Positions 1 to 6,896 of a stretch of 22,231 nt of DNA are shown here, piece after piece; within the stretch, counting starts at the first letter, position 1; every line of letters begins with the position of its first letter. This DNA comes from a virus: positions 1-22,231 of IMG/VR virus record IMGVR_UViG_3300034980_000061. One strand, given 5' to 3'. The notes under the pieces are model-generated. The model searched no databases. It was not told the DNA's origin and saw nothing but the letters and a program-made list of their open reading frames with translations. The position numbers were made by a program, and so were the translations under genes.

Positions 1-2
1 TG

Positions 3-905
3 GAATCAGCATCACATAACACAACCATTGGTAAATCCAATCCTTCTGGTGGGGATTACTTTGACGGACTCATCAACGAAGTCGCAATCTGGGATGAAGC
101 ATTAGATGCTGATGCAGTAACTGCTCTATATAATTCAGGCACACCATTAGATGCTACTACTGATAGCGGTAACTACGACAATTCTGGTGACCTACAAGGA
201 TATTGGCGTAATGATGGAATTACTACTTGGACAGATAGAAGCACCAATTCTAATCACGGCACAGTATCTTCAACATCACCAGCATCAATCGTACTCACGG
301 AATGTCTTACAAGTGGTAGAGATTCGCAAGGATTCTATCTTACAGATACTACCGAGAATTGTCTTACGCTGAATGGTGCAGAATATGTGGAAGTGCCAGA
401 TTCGGAAGTGTTGAGTTTTGGAGATGGTGTAGATGATAGACCATTTAGTGTTGAAGCGTGGGCTAAAATGGATGATGCAAGCAATTTTACTATTGTAACG
501 AAGGGGAGTTATGGTGTGAATTGGGAGTATCTATTTCGGATTAATTCTTCTGATACATTGCAACTTTTTTTAGTCGATACTTCGACAGACTACTGGCAAA
601 TAGTTGGGGCTTCTACATTAACGTCTTATGAAGGTCAATGGGTTCATTTTGCTATGACTTATGATGGAGTAAATCCAAATGGTGGAGTCAAGTTTTATGT
701 AAATGGGAGTAGTCACTCTGTGGGTTCATCTACACAGGCTGGAACTTATGTTGCTATGCCAAATTTAGGGGAGAATGTTCATATTGGAAAATATGGAACG
801 TCATATTCAGACGGAAAAATTGATGATGTCCGTATCTACTCAAAAGCACTCTCATCAGATGAAGTCACTAAAAATTACAACGCTGGAAAAAGCAAACACA
901 GTTAG
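3..905 (+). CDS. LamG/concanavalin-like repeat protein, 5'-truncated
   Basis: The frame is open from base 3 to the TAG at 903-905, so this is the last 300 residues of a longer protein that begins before the window. A GTG at 387 is internal and is not the start. Two LamG-like (concanavalin A-like jelly-roll) endings are visible: FDGLINEVAIWDEALDADAV near residues 20-39 and GKIDDVRIYSKALSSDEV near residues 279-296. Between them lies a complete domain with the usual SVEAWAKMDD, QWVHFAMTYDG and VKFYVNG strands. In phages such domains occur in tail fibres, appendages and capsid decoration proteins that bind carbohydrate. It is followed 9 bases later by the SAP-motif gene and then by the lysis block. 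The fold is fairly sure. The virion location and ligand are unknown. Confidence 0.85.
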   Translation, partial: ESASHNTTIGKSNPSGGDYFDGLINEVAIWDEALDADAVTALYNSGTPLDATTDSGNYDNSGDLQGYWRNDGITTWTDRSTNSNHGTVSSTSPASIVLTECLTSGRDSQGFYLTDTTENCLTLNGAEYVEVPDSEVLSFGDGVDDRPFSVEAWAKMDDASNFTIVTKGSYGVNWEYLFRINSSDTLQLFLVDTSTDYWQIVGASTLTSYEGQWVHFAMTYDGVNPNGGVKFYVNGSSHSVGSSTQAGTYVAMPNLGENVHIGKYGTSYSDGKIDDVRIYSKALSSDEVTKNYNAGKSKHS

Positions 906-914
906 GATAATATT

Positions 915-1427
915 ATGAAAGGTCAATACACACACTATTTAATCATACCAAAAGATGCTACGACTCGCATTAGTTCGAGATACGATTGGACTTCGATAGA
1001 TTCATACAAGGATGTGGAGAAAACAGGCACAAGAGATGTGAATGTGACTCTACCTACCGAAGATGATTTAAAGTCGGAAATTCAAGCATTTATGGACACT
1101 TACAGCATATCTGGAAGTGGTACAAAGGCAGAACTGCTCACGGCTATTGATGAGCATATAATGGAGAATGGTCATCCAACTGAAAGTGAGTCATATACTT
1201 ATACGGCACAGGAAGTTGATGTGACTACAGACCACGAAGCAAAGGTTGATGATATGGTGGAACGTCATCCATTATACTTCGCTAAACGTGAAGCACCAGA
1301 TGGTTCAGAATACTGTATCAAGTCGGATTTGACATTCGAAGAATTAAAGGCTCTACCAAGTTCTATTAAGATATTCACCAATGAAGAAGTGAAATCTTAT
1401 ATCTCGGAGAATTGGATTGAAGAATAA
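915..1427 (+). CDS. SAP-like motif protein, probably virion-associated
   Basis: 170 residues starting at an ATG preceded by TAGGAT. Residues about 52-76 resemble a SAP/Rho-N-like helix-extension-helix: a hydrophobic helix (LKSEIQAFMDTY), then SGSGTKAELLTAIDEH, which matches the usual GxKxELLxxI pattern of putative nucleic-acid-binding SAP motifs. The C-terminal half is acidic and shows no motif I recognise. There is no signal peptide or membrane segment. It lies between a LamG structural protein and the lysis genes. Small SAP-motif proteins are often found among phage head and connector genes, but a DNA-binding role here is inference. The 81 bases after it (1428-1508) hold no convincing gene. 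Confidence 0.6.
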   Translation: MKGQYTHYLIIPKDATTRISSRYDWTSIDSYKDVEKTGTRDVNVTLPTEDDLKSEIQAFMDTYSISGSGTKAELLTAIDEHIMENGHPTESESYTYTAQEVDVTTDHEAKVDDMVERHPLYFAKREAPDGSEYCIKSDLTFEELKALPSSIKIFTNEEVKSYISENWIEE

Positions 1428-1508
1428 TATTACTCGATTACAATCCCCAAAAAGTATGTTGAAATGTGTAAGTACGAGTTACAATTATCAAGTTAGTTAC
1501 ACCTATGT

Positions 1509-1790
1509 ATGCCCAAAGCATTAAAAGATCCGTCAGCGTTGGAGATTACTCTCTCCGTCAAACTCCTGGTGCAGTTAGTGTTCTTTGTGTTCACGATAAC
1601 TGGGGCTTGGTATGCTCTTAATGGTAAGATTGATTCCAACTCAAATGATATTCGGCAGATTGAGAAATCTCTCGTGGAGTACGATAAAATGATGGAGGAT
1701 CGAGTGTCCAGATTAGAAGGCTACAAAGAGCAAGAATTGGAAGCAGTAAATAAGTCGCTTCTATCAAAAGTCTTGGGTGGCGGTGAATAA
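1509..1790 (+). CDS. Single-span membrane/coiled-coil protein, holin-like
   Basis: 93 residues. A hydrophobic stretch at about residues 16-38 (VKLLVQLVFFVFTITGAWYA) is followed by a charged, heptad-like helical tail (NDIRQIEKSLVEYDKMMEDR). This is the N-in, one-membrane-span plus coiled-coil layout found in several small phage lysis or accessory proteins. It begins the cluster that ends in the endolysin at 2924, so a holin or holin-regulator role is reasonable but unproven. No clear Shine-Dalgarno sequence precedes the ATG. An overlapping ATG at 1505 is in another frame and gives no sensible product. The two later one-span proteins (2133, 2471) are rival holin candidates. Confidence 0.6.
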   Translation: MPKALKDPSALEITLSVKLLVQLVFFVFTITGAWYALNGKIDSNSNDIRQIEKSLVEYDKMMEDRVSRLEGYKEQELEAVNKSLLSKVLGGGE

Positions 1791-1932
1791 AATAAGTAAA
1801 TGGGTAGTCTGGCTAACCACTTAAAATGTGCGAAATATACTACATTGCATAACACAAACTTGCGTAATAGTATGAAAAACACGGATTGAATATGAAAATT
1901 AGTAATAAATCATCGGAACGAAGATTGTCGGA
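1791..1932 (+). other. Gap of 142 bases in the lysis block
   Basis: Only short ATG frames of 29 codons (1800-1889) and 14 codons (1892-1936) occur here. Neither has a ribosome-binding site or protein-like composition. The second would overlap the next gene by ATGA, so it could be a coupling leader peptide, but this is weak. A poor promoter-like pair, TTGCAT (1845-1850) and TAGTAT (1868-1873) with 17 bases between them, is noted. No strong hairpin was found. Confidence 0.25.
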
Positions 1933-2103
1933 ATGAGAAAAACACTATCAATACTGTTCTATCACATAGGTCACTTTGCAGATAGACTACTATGGTTTAA
2001 TAGTCCGACTTATGAATGGGTAGAAGATATGCTCGGAAACTTATATCAATGGGCTATGTGGCAGTCGGTACAGTTTGATGATTACTACGAAATATGGAAT
2101 TAG
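1933..2103 (+). CDS. Small aromatic-rich phage protein (56 aa)
   Basis: An ATG frame of 56 residues: it begins MRKTLSILFYHIGHFADRLL and ends in QFDDYYEIWN before TAG. It is rich in Trp, Tyr and Phe. The layout of an FYxIGxxADR-like start, a central LYxWxMxxS segment and a D...IW ending is one I associate with small conserved phage proteins near lysis genes, though I cannot confirm this by search. It has no obvious long membrane span; residues 5-25 are amphipathic. It sits 29 bases before the next holin-like gene. The start has only a weak upstream purine stretch and overlaps the stop of a 14-codon frame. Function unknown. Confidence 0.6.
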   Translation: MRKTLSILFYHIGHFADRLLWFNSPTYEWVEDMLGNLYQWAMWQSVQFDDYYEIWN

Positions 2104-2132
2104 GATAACCAAACTACAAGGTAAGATGAAGA

Positions 2133-2474
2133 ATGGATTTCAATTTATTGATGGAATCATGGGGAACACTCGGAGCAACTGGTGTAATAAGCCTATTATT
2201 CGGATTTATGATAACGAATTTGATAAAGAGCCAAAATGCACAATCTGAATCACTTGATAAAATTCAGGTGGATATTGCTAAAACCGAATCAAAAACCAAT
2301 AATGTTGAAGGAATCCTAATCAAGTTGTTAGATAGAATCCAACGAGAAAGTGAACAGCAGAATGATGAAAGAAACAGAAGGCACGAAGCGATGCTTGAAG
2401 CACTTGGTGATGTGGAAAAACAATTATCTCGCATGGATGGAATAATGTCTCGAATGAATGGTAATGGCAAATGA
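2133..2474 (+). CDS. Holin-like protein, N-terminal span plus coiled coil
   Basis: 113 residues. A single hydrophobic segment at about residues 9-32 (WGTLGATGVISLLFGFMITN) is followed by a long charged helix with heptad character (LDKIQVDIAKTESKTNNVEG, then RIQRESEQQNDERNRRHEAM). The arrangement recalls BhlA/UviB-type small holins, which also have one N-terminal span and a charged coil, although this one is longer. Its TGA overlaps the ATG of the next gene (ATGA at 2471-2474), so the two are translationally coupled. With the adjacent C-terminal-span protein and the downstream endolysin it probably forms the membrane-permeabilising part of the lysis system. Family assignment is by layout only. 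Confidence 0.65.
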   Translation: MDFNLLMESWGTLGATGVISLLFGFMITNLIKSQNAQSESLDKIQVDIAKTESKTNNVEGILIKLLDRIQRESEQQNDERNRRHEAMLEALGDVEKQLSRMDGIMSRMNGNGK

Positions 2475-2695
2475 AAACCGAACAACATAGAGAAGAAGTA
2501 ATCAGACTCCTTACCAGACTCAATGAAAGGCAAGTGTCTATTTTTAAGAATATAGAAAGAATTGATAAGCACCTTGAGAAAGTAAACGGCAAGGTTGCTG
2601 AACATGAAGTAAAACTTGTAGAAATTAAAACTTGGGGTGGCGTAGCGATGTTCGCAGTCCCAATAATCGTAAATGTGTTAATGAGGATGATGTAA
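2471..2695 (+). CDS. XhlA-like protein: coiled coil with C-terminal span
   Basis: 74 residues. A predicted coiled coil (EEVIRLLTRLNERQVSIFKN, then NIERIDKHLEKVNGKVAEHE) leads to a C-terminal hydrophobic segment at about residues 55-74 (WGGVAMFAVPIIVNVLMRMM). This is the order found in XhlA/haemolysin-type holin partners, the reverse of its upstream neighbour. The pair therefore looks like a two-component holin or a holin with an antiholin-like partner. It overlaps its neighbours by ATGA upstream and TAATG downstream. Which member makes the lesion cannot be told from sequence. Confidence 0.65.
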   Translation: MKTEQHREEVIRLLTRLNERQVSIFKNIERIDKHLEKVNGKVAEHEVKLVEIKTWGGVAMFAVPIIVNVLMRMM

Positions 2696-2922
2696 TGGAT
2701 ATTAAATCAATGCTAGTACAGTTGGCTGAGAGTCAAGCAGAGAAAATGAAAGAAGAAGCTATGGGGCATATAGCATCTGATGAATTTTCTGATATGTTAG
2801 CTACAAAAATGAATGAGAAAATTAATATTCCATTTGTTAAGGAAGAAAAAGAACAAATCTTTTTTGAAGAAATGATGGATGTTGTTACTGATCTATTAGA
2901 AGGCGTATTTAAAGGTAAATAG
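2695..2922 (+). CDS. Acidic helical small protein in lysis block
   Basis: 75 residues starting at the ATG at 2695, which overlaps the previous stop (TAATG). A longer frame to 2632 exists but would use a non-ATG start buried in the preceding gene, so I reject it. The protein is acidic and helical with no membrane span: MDIKSMLVQLAESQAEKMKE at the N-terminus, a central INIPFVKEEKEQIFFEEMMD segment and a C-terminal VVTDLLEGVFKGK. It lies one base before the endolysin start. I do not recognise a family. Position suggests a lysis accessory or a small virion protein. Confidence 0.6.
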   Translation: MDIKSMLVQLAESQAEKMKEEAMGHIASDEFSDMLATKMNEKINIPFVKEEKEQIFFEEMMDVVTDLLEGVFKGK

Positions 2923-2923
2923 T

Positions 2924-3307
2924 ATGCCAAAATTCGGTAAAAGAAGTAAGGGCAATATGAAGGGAGTAGACATAAAGCTTCAAAATGTCTTTAATGAAGT
3001 AGTTAAGGAATTTGATTGCACCGTTACGGAAGGATTACGAAGCCAGGAACGCCAGAATGAATTAGTTGAACAAGGTAAAAGTAAGACCAAATTTGGTAAG
3101 CACGTTTTAGGCAAGGCTCTGGACGTATATCCGTTTCCTGTGGATTTTAAAGACAGGGATAGATTTCATTACTTTGGTGGTTATGTTAAAGGTGTTGCCA
3201 AAAGTCAAGGTGTCAAAATAAGATGGGGCGGAGATTGGGATGGAGATTTTGAAACTAAAGATAACGTGTTTGATGATTTGTGTCATTTTGAAATATTAGA
3301 TGAATAA
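2924..3307 (+). CDS. Endolysin, M15 family L-Ala-D-Glu/D-Ala peptidase type
   Basis: 127 residues, the usual size for a single-domain M15 peptidase endolysin such as that of phage T5. The family's zinc site is intact: H60 and D67 in KHVLGKALDVYP, and H121 in DDLCHFEI. D118, three residues before H121, matches the catalytic acid. The spacing (H-7-D and D-3-H) is that of VanX/VanY and T5-type enzymes. The upstream TEGLRSQERQNELVEQGKSK is the typical substrate-side segment. There is no signal peptide, so export across the inner membrane should need the holin-like proteins encoded just upstream. It should cut a peptide bond in the peptidoglycan stem; which bond is not fixed by sequence. It overlaps the next gene by 8 bases. 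Confidence 0.92.
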   Translation: MPKFGKRSKGNMKGVDIKLQNVFNEVVKEFDCTVTEGLRSQERQNELVEQGKSKTKFGKHVLGKALDVYPFPVDFKDRDRFHYFGGYVKGVAKSQGVKIRWGGDWDGDFETKDNVFDDLCHFEILDE

Positions 3308-3515
3308 AACGAAATTCATGGAAGCAGTAGAAGGCCGTATTGATTATGGTAATGATCTTGTCAATATCAATAAAGCGATCCGTAAAGCGAAAAGAATTCC
3401 GATTGTTGATTTGATTGATATGGATGGTGTAGTGATGGGTGAAGTCGCCGAAGTTTTGGCCCTATTAAAAAATTGCAGTTATTTAGAATTATTAAATGAA
3501 GGATATGAAGCATGA
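3300..3515 (+). CDS. Small protein of unknown function
   Basis: 71 residues, ATG overlapping the end of the endolysin gene by 8 bases; its TGA overlaps the next ATG (ATGA). It has a basic first half (NKAIRKAKRIPIVDLIDMDG) and a short hydrophobic helix later (GEVAEVLALLKNCSYLELLN). No domain recognised and no clear membrane span. Tight coupling on both sides supports that it is expressed. It may be an assembly factor for the connector genes that follow, but this is only position-based. Confidence 0.6.
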   Translation: MNKTKFMEAVEGRIDYGNDLVNINKAIRKAKRIPIVDLIDMDGVVMGEVAEVLALLKNCSYLELLNEGYEA

Positions 3516-4501
3516 GTACCTATGAATCAAGCTATTGCTCACAAAGCGATGTGGCTTTTGTTTTGCCTGAGATGGCAAAATATTCACAACGCTCTGTGCT
3601 TTCACCAAATTGGGTAGCGAGTGGGACTACTCATTTGTTCTATAATTATTCTGCTGGTTCTGGATTTAGTGTATTATTCAAGGATGGTAAAGATTTAGGT
3701 GCAGAACAAGGATCGGAGCCAGGATCAAATGATCAATGGCGGTATGTTGAAGCAGATGGACGGCTTGAATATTATATAGGTGGTGGATCGGCTAATACTT
3801 TAAATGGTTCATTCTTTGAGTTCGGTGAAGATATGGATACACATCTCACTAAGGTAATTGCCAGAGCAAGTGATTTCGTAAGAAGTATGTCAGGCGGAAT
3901 TTCAATCTATCCGAGGAAGGGAGTGGGTGTTGCTTCAGCTACTGGTAATGATTGGCCAGAAATTATAGTGATGAGTACCGCTAACATGGCGGCATCATTT
4001 ATCACAGCACCTTACGATCAGGAATTATCCGAAAGCCTATCAGGAAAAGCAAGTAATGCTGAAGGTACAGGATGGCTCGATCTATTAAGAAAGGGCGAAG
4101 TAACCATCAATCAACAAGAATCATTACAGAAGAATCATGGCATTGTAAGGAGAGTGAGTTTGAATGGCTCTACAACTTCAGATATTGTGGACGTTAAAGG
4201 GAAGCCATCTGTGAGTTGGGATTTAATAAGCATTTCTATTGTTTCTGGTGGAACGCTTGTACGGGGATCAAATTCATCAATCACTTATTCGACAAAAGGA
4301 TCAAATGCTGATGGATTACAAGTTGAAGCATTATATACTACCGAAACCGTGACTGGTGGATGGAATCCAGTTGGGAAAAATATGTATGTGAGATGGTCAC
4401 CTGGAGTTTTAACTGCTTCTGATACCTGGGAAATGGAGATTTCTGGTGAAATTGATTCAATAACAACACCTATTAAGATGGCTCAAGTGAATCGTATATG
4501 A
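3512..4501 (+). CDS. Head-tail connector-like protein (Mu gp36/DUF1320-like core)
   Basis: 329 residues. The start (SYCSQSDVAFVLPEMAKYSQ) and the helical segments HLTKVIARASDFVRSMSGG and PEIIVMSTANMAASFITAPY, then ELSESLSGKA and GWLDLLRKGEV, follow the pattern of small head-tail adaptor proteins of the gp36/DUF1320 and gp6-like type. In those, a YCtxxDv start leads into a helical bundle. Here the core is interrupted by a Gly/Ser-rich insertion at about residues 30-105 and carries a beta-rich C-terminal extension from about 205. It precedes the tail terminator-like and tail tube genes, as connector genes do. Adaptor role is inference from pattern and order; the extension could decorate the neck. 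Confidence 0.55.
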   Translation: MSTYESSYCSQSDVAFVLPEMAKYSQRSVLSPNWVASGTTHLFYNYSAGSGFSVLFKDGKDLGAEQGSEPGSNDQWRYVEADGRLEYYIGGGSANTLNGSFFEFGEDMDTHLTKVIARASDFVRSMSGGISIYPRKGVGVASATGNDWPEIIVMSTANMAASFITAPYDQELSESLSGKASNAEGTGWLDLLRKGEVTINQQESLQKNHGIVRRVSLNGSTTSDIVDVKGKPSVSWDLISISIVSGGTLVRGSNSSITYSTKGSNADGLQVEALYTTETVTGGWNPVGKNMYVRWSPGVLTASDTWEMEISGEIDSITTPIKMAQVNRI

Positions 4502-4914
4502 CCGAGTACACAAACATATCAAATAATATTGTTGGCAAGATTGCGAATATAATTGCAAATGAAATAGCCGTTCCGATCACGTTCGATTCTCACAAAGGCA
4601 ACCATTCGATCCTTATTGTGCCATTGGAAGATAGTTTGATTGATCTACTTGCCAGAGGCCAATCTCGTGAGTATTCGATTTTGATCAGTTACGAATTGAC
4701 AACTGGTGGCAATATGAGTGAGAATATATTTAAGCAAATCTCAAATACTGCGGAACATATTAAAAGATTATTCGCACCTGATAACAATGCTGATGTTTCA
4801 GACTTTTGGATCGCTGGACAAATTTCATCAATAGTATATGAACGGGACGAAGAAGATGAAACAAAGATTAGAGCATTGATTAATTTTAATTGTATATATG
4901 TGGAGTCTGTATGA
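4498..4914 (+). CDS. Tail terminator/completion-like protein
   Basis: 138 residues, coupled to its neighbours through ATGA at both ends. It has an N-terminal helix (NNIVGKIANIIANEIAVPI), then strands including HSILIVPLEDSLIDLLARG and REYSILISYELTTGG, a second helix and a final strand pair. This alpha/beta layout, size and position directly upstream of the tail tube gene fit the lambda gpU-like or DUF3168-like tail terminator group, which caps the tail tube and joins it to the neck. No single diagnostic motif is present, so the call rests on synteny and overall shape. Confidence 0.5.
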   Translation: MTEYTNISNNIVGKIANIIANEIAVPITFDSHKGNHSILIVPLEDSLIDLLARGQSREYSILISYELTTGGNMSENIFKQISNTAEHIKRLFAPDNNADVSDFWIAGQISSIVYERDEEDETKIRALINFNCIYVESV

Positions 4915-5096
4915 AAATAGAACTGAAAGATAAAAAGAATCCAATCACTCAGATGTGGTGCTTTAAATATTCTGGATATGATTCGGAGATAATTAACAAA
5001 CTTAATTCTGGGGAAACAGTTGAGGTTGAAAAGATACCAAAACCAGCTCTGGAATTTGTAACAGAAATAAAACTAAAAACAAAGGGGAATGAATAA
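4911..5096 (+). CDS. Small protein of unknown function
   Basis: 61 residues from the ATG at 4911, which overlaps the preceding TGA (ATGA). A longer frame from 4890 would need a non-ATG start inside the previous gene and is rejected. The sequence (MKIELKDKKNPITQMWCFKY at the start, VEVEKIPKPALEFVTEIKLK near the end) is probably a small beta-rich domain. Its last base overlaps the tail tube start (TAATG). No family recognised. Position between terminator-like and tail tube genes suggests a tail assembly part. Confidence 0.6.
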   Translation: MKIELKDKKNPITQMWCFKYSGYDSEIINKLNSGETVEVEKIPKPALEFVTEIKLKTKGNE

Positions 5097-6112
5097 TGGC
5101 AATTTCAACAGCATCATATTCGTCATCAGCTTTTAAAATTGCGATAGCGGAACAGGATGCCTTCGGAACAATAACAGCGGCTGGTGGTAACGCATATCAT
5201 GCTTTAGATGTGGATTCGATTAGTTCACCATCATTGAATCTAAATCAAACAATGGATGTACGATCAGGCAGTCGAGTTTTACAAACTACTGATTTCTTTC
5301 ATACTAAAGTCGGTGCAATAGCAGAAATCAGCGTATCGGGAACAGCGACAACAGCGGCCCTTGATATGCTACTTGAAAACATGATGAGTGAAGCCGAAGG
5401 ATCAGCGAGTGGTGTTTATTCGTTTCTATCAGATGCTTCTGCTCAAAGCGTTGGATCGGGTGATTCATCTCAAGCTGGAACACTCTTATCAATAGCTATG
5501 ATTTCACCAATCACCGATATGGATTTGGGCTTTAAAGATTGTGTAGTAACAGCCTTATCGCTTTCGGGTGATGCTGGAACTGAAGGCGGTCGTATTAAAT
5601 TCTCAGCTACCTTCAAAACGGGATCGGCAGTAGATGCAACACAAGCCACAACGGTTGGTGCAGTAGATACTGCTTTCACAGCGGCAACTGAGAACTATAC
5701 AATGAATTCATGGACTGCTGGATATAGGCAATTAGTAGGTGTGCCTGATTTAGTGATGAGTTCATTTGCATTAAATCTTAGTAATGATGCCAACTTCCTG
5801 GGTCTTGTATCTACAGGATTTGAAACAATCTCAAGGGCTGGTGAATTCTCTGCTACTTTGGATGCCACGATTAAATACGATGATAAGTGTCAGGCATTCT
5901 TTGAGAACTTCCAGGATCAAGCAACTGGTGCATCAGAAGGTGCTACATTGTTGAATCATCAAGCGGCACTTGCGGATGACAATTTCGGAATAAGTATTCC
6001 AGCTTCAGTCATCACTAACGTGGCTTTTAATGAACAGGCGATGATGATGATGGATGTATCAATTAAAGCTACTGGCGGTGGCAGTACGGCTCTCGTAGAA
6101 GTAGCCTGTTAA
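5096..6112 (+). CDS. Major tail tube protein
   Basis: 338 residues, Ala/Ser/Thr/Gly-rich and acidic, with alternating short strands and few charged helices, as in siphovirus tail tube proteins. Diagnostic features are the N-terminal FKIAIAEQDAFGTITAAGGN, the central strand pairs around VVTALSLSGDAGTEGGRIKF and the second-half repeat SSFALNLSNDANFLGLV. The last part (EFSATLDATIKYDDKCQAFF) resembles the tail tube fold's second sheet. It lies just upstream of the chaperone pair and tape measure, the standard place for the tube gene. With no sheath gene found, the tail is probably non-contractile. No motif is absolute proof, but order and composition agree well. Confidence 0.8.
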   Translation: MAISTASYSSSAFKIAIAEQDAFGTITAAGGNAYHALDVDSISSPSLNLNQTMDVRSGSRVLQTTDFFHTKVGAIAEISVSGTATTAALDMLLENMMSEAEGSASGVYSFLSDASAQSVGSGDSSQAGTLLSIAMISPITDMDLGFKDCVVTALSLSGDAGTEGGRIKFSATFKTGSAVDATQATTVGAVDTAFTAATENYTMNSWTAGYRQLVGVPDLVMSSFALNLSNDANFLGLVSTGFETISRAGEFSATLDATIKYDDKCQAFFENFQDQATGASEGATLLNHQAALADDNFGISIPASVITNVAFNEQAMMMMDVSIKATGGGSTALVEVAC

Positions 6113-6129
6113 TTAATTAGGGAGGCGAT

Positions 6130-6414
6130 ATGAAGATAGAAGTAGAAGGTCAGGAATTCCTGATAAAAGAAATTAGTTATTCAGATAAACTTGGATTGCA
6201 TGGTGAATTTGCGGATGTCTATAGAAATGGTACTGATAACGTGAGCCAAAAAGACTTCAATGTCTTATTGGGACATACGGCAGAGATCGCATTTAACAAG
6301 CCTGATGATTCTTTGAAAGAACATGAATATGAATTTCAATTAAAAATTCTGATAGCTTGCATGATGGAATATTTGGGATTGTCGGCTTCAGCAAAAAAAG
6401 AAGATGGGGGTTAG
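6130..6414 (+). CDS. Tail assembly chaperone, short form (gpG-like)
   Basis: 94 residues read without frameshift, from the ATG at 6130 with a strong AGGGAGG site at 6119-6125, to TAG at 6412-6414. It is acidic and helical (EISYSDKLGLHGEFADVYRN, then HEYEFQLKILIACMMEYLGL) and ends in Ser-Ala-Ser-Ala-Lys-Lys-Glu-Asp-Gly-Gly. It lies between the tail tube and tape measure genes, exactly where lambda gpG and its analogues sit. Those proteins bind the tape measure during tail assembly and are absent from the virion. The A7 run five codons before the stop is a -1 slip site that produces the longer form. Confidence 0.8.
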   Translation: MKIEVEGQEFLIKEISYSDKLGLHGEFADVYRNGTDNVSQKDFNVLLGHTAEIAFNKPDDSLKEHEYEFQLKILIACMMEYLGLSASAKKEDGG

Positions 6415-6815
6415 CCTTTTGTGTGTGGTATTGGGTATTCCAACCGAAGCCACACGATCAATATTTGTTTCCCTACATTGGCGAAACTCCCGTATCAAGA
6501 AAGGTAAAGGAATTTAATCATGTTGATGACATCTTTGAAGAGGTTTTGGAAATATCGAATGCGAGTGATGGCAAACGAACACTCGGACAAGAATTATGGT
6601 ATCTGATCCCACTATTCGCAAATCCACAATACCTATTAGATGATGAATCCTTCAATCTAATAAATGAATATCACTACATCATTGACTACCATATCCCTTT
6701 GGGTAGAACCTTAGATGAAACCGATGCTCATAAATTGGAGTACTTTACAATCATTAAAAATGAAATGGGTGTCGCATTAAGACATCGACAGGAAAAAGAT
6801 GCTAAAAAAAGATAA
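6130..6815 (+). CDS. Tail assembly chaperone, -1 frameshift fusion (gpGT-like)
   Basis: The downstream frame up to the TAA at 6813-6815 has no usable start of its own: its only early start is a TTG at 6357 inside the short form, and the first in-frame Met is near the C-terminus. Slipping back one base at A AAA AAA (6393-6399) joins residues 1-90 to RRWGLAFCVWYWVFQPKPHD and the rest, giving about 228 residues. This matches the G/GT pair of lambda-like phages, where a few percent of ribosomes make the fusion. The T-like part is aromatic and acidic (VDDIFEEVLEISNASDGK). The fusion is inferred from sequence, not measured. Confidence 0.8.
6393..6399 (+). promoter_or_regulatory. -1 ribosomal frameshift site, A AAA AAA
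   Basis: In the zero frame the codons are GCA AAA AAA GAA, which fits the X XXY YYZ slippery pattern with A throughout. Both tRNAs can re-pair after a -1 slip. About 21 bases downstream GTGTGG (6423-6428) can pair with CCACAC (6450-6455), with TTGG/CCAA (6431-6434/6440-6443) inside. This is further away than usual for a stimulator, so the hairpin's role is doubtful. Confidence 0.8.
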
Positions 6816-6820
6816 AGATT

Positions 6821-6886
6821 TGGGGATCGATGATTGTCAATATACCGATGATCTTATGCACAGCCTCCCTTGTAAACCGATCCCCA
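6821..6886 (+). repeat. Inverted repeat upstream of tape measure gene
   Basis: TGGGGATCG (6821-6829) and CGATCCCCA (6878-6886) are a perfect 9-base inverted repeat with 48 bases between them. They fill most of the 81-base gap between the chaperone pair and the tape measure start at 6897. No U-tract follows, so it is not a standard terminator. It may set mRNA stability or tape measure expression, or be a protein-binding site. Confidence 0.65.
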
Positions 6887-6896
6887 GAGTTTAATT

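Noticed and set aside
151-372. 73-codon frame near the left end
   Set aside because: It lies in another frame over the LamG protein, whose frame is open from base 3 and shows clear LamG motifs on both sides.
387-905. LamG protein starting at GTG 387
   Set aside because: The frame is continuous upstream to base 3 with LamG-like sequence, so 387 is internal.
1456-1524. 22-codon frame running into the 1509 gene
   Set aside because: No ribosome-binding site and no recognisable sequence; too short to support.
2264-2605. Minus-strand frames of 90-113 codons in the lysis block
   Set aside because: They are antisense to two coupled coiled-coil genes, have no ribosome-binding sites and a composition typical of shadow frames (Ser/Phe/Leu-rich).
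6357-6815. Independent gene starting at TTG 6357
   Set aside because: No ribosome-binding site, and the start lies inside the short chaperone. The frame is better explained as the -1 frameshift extension.
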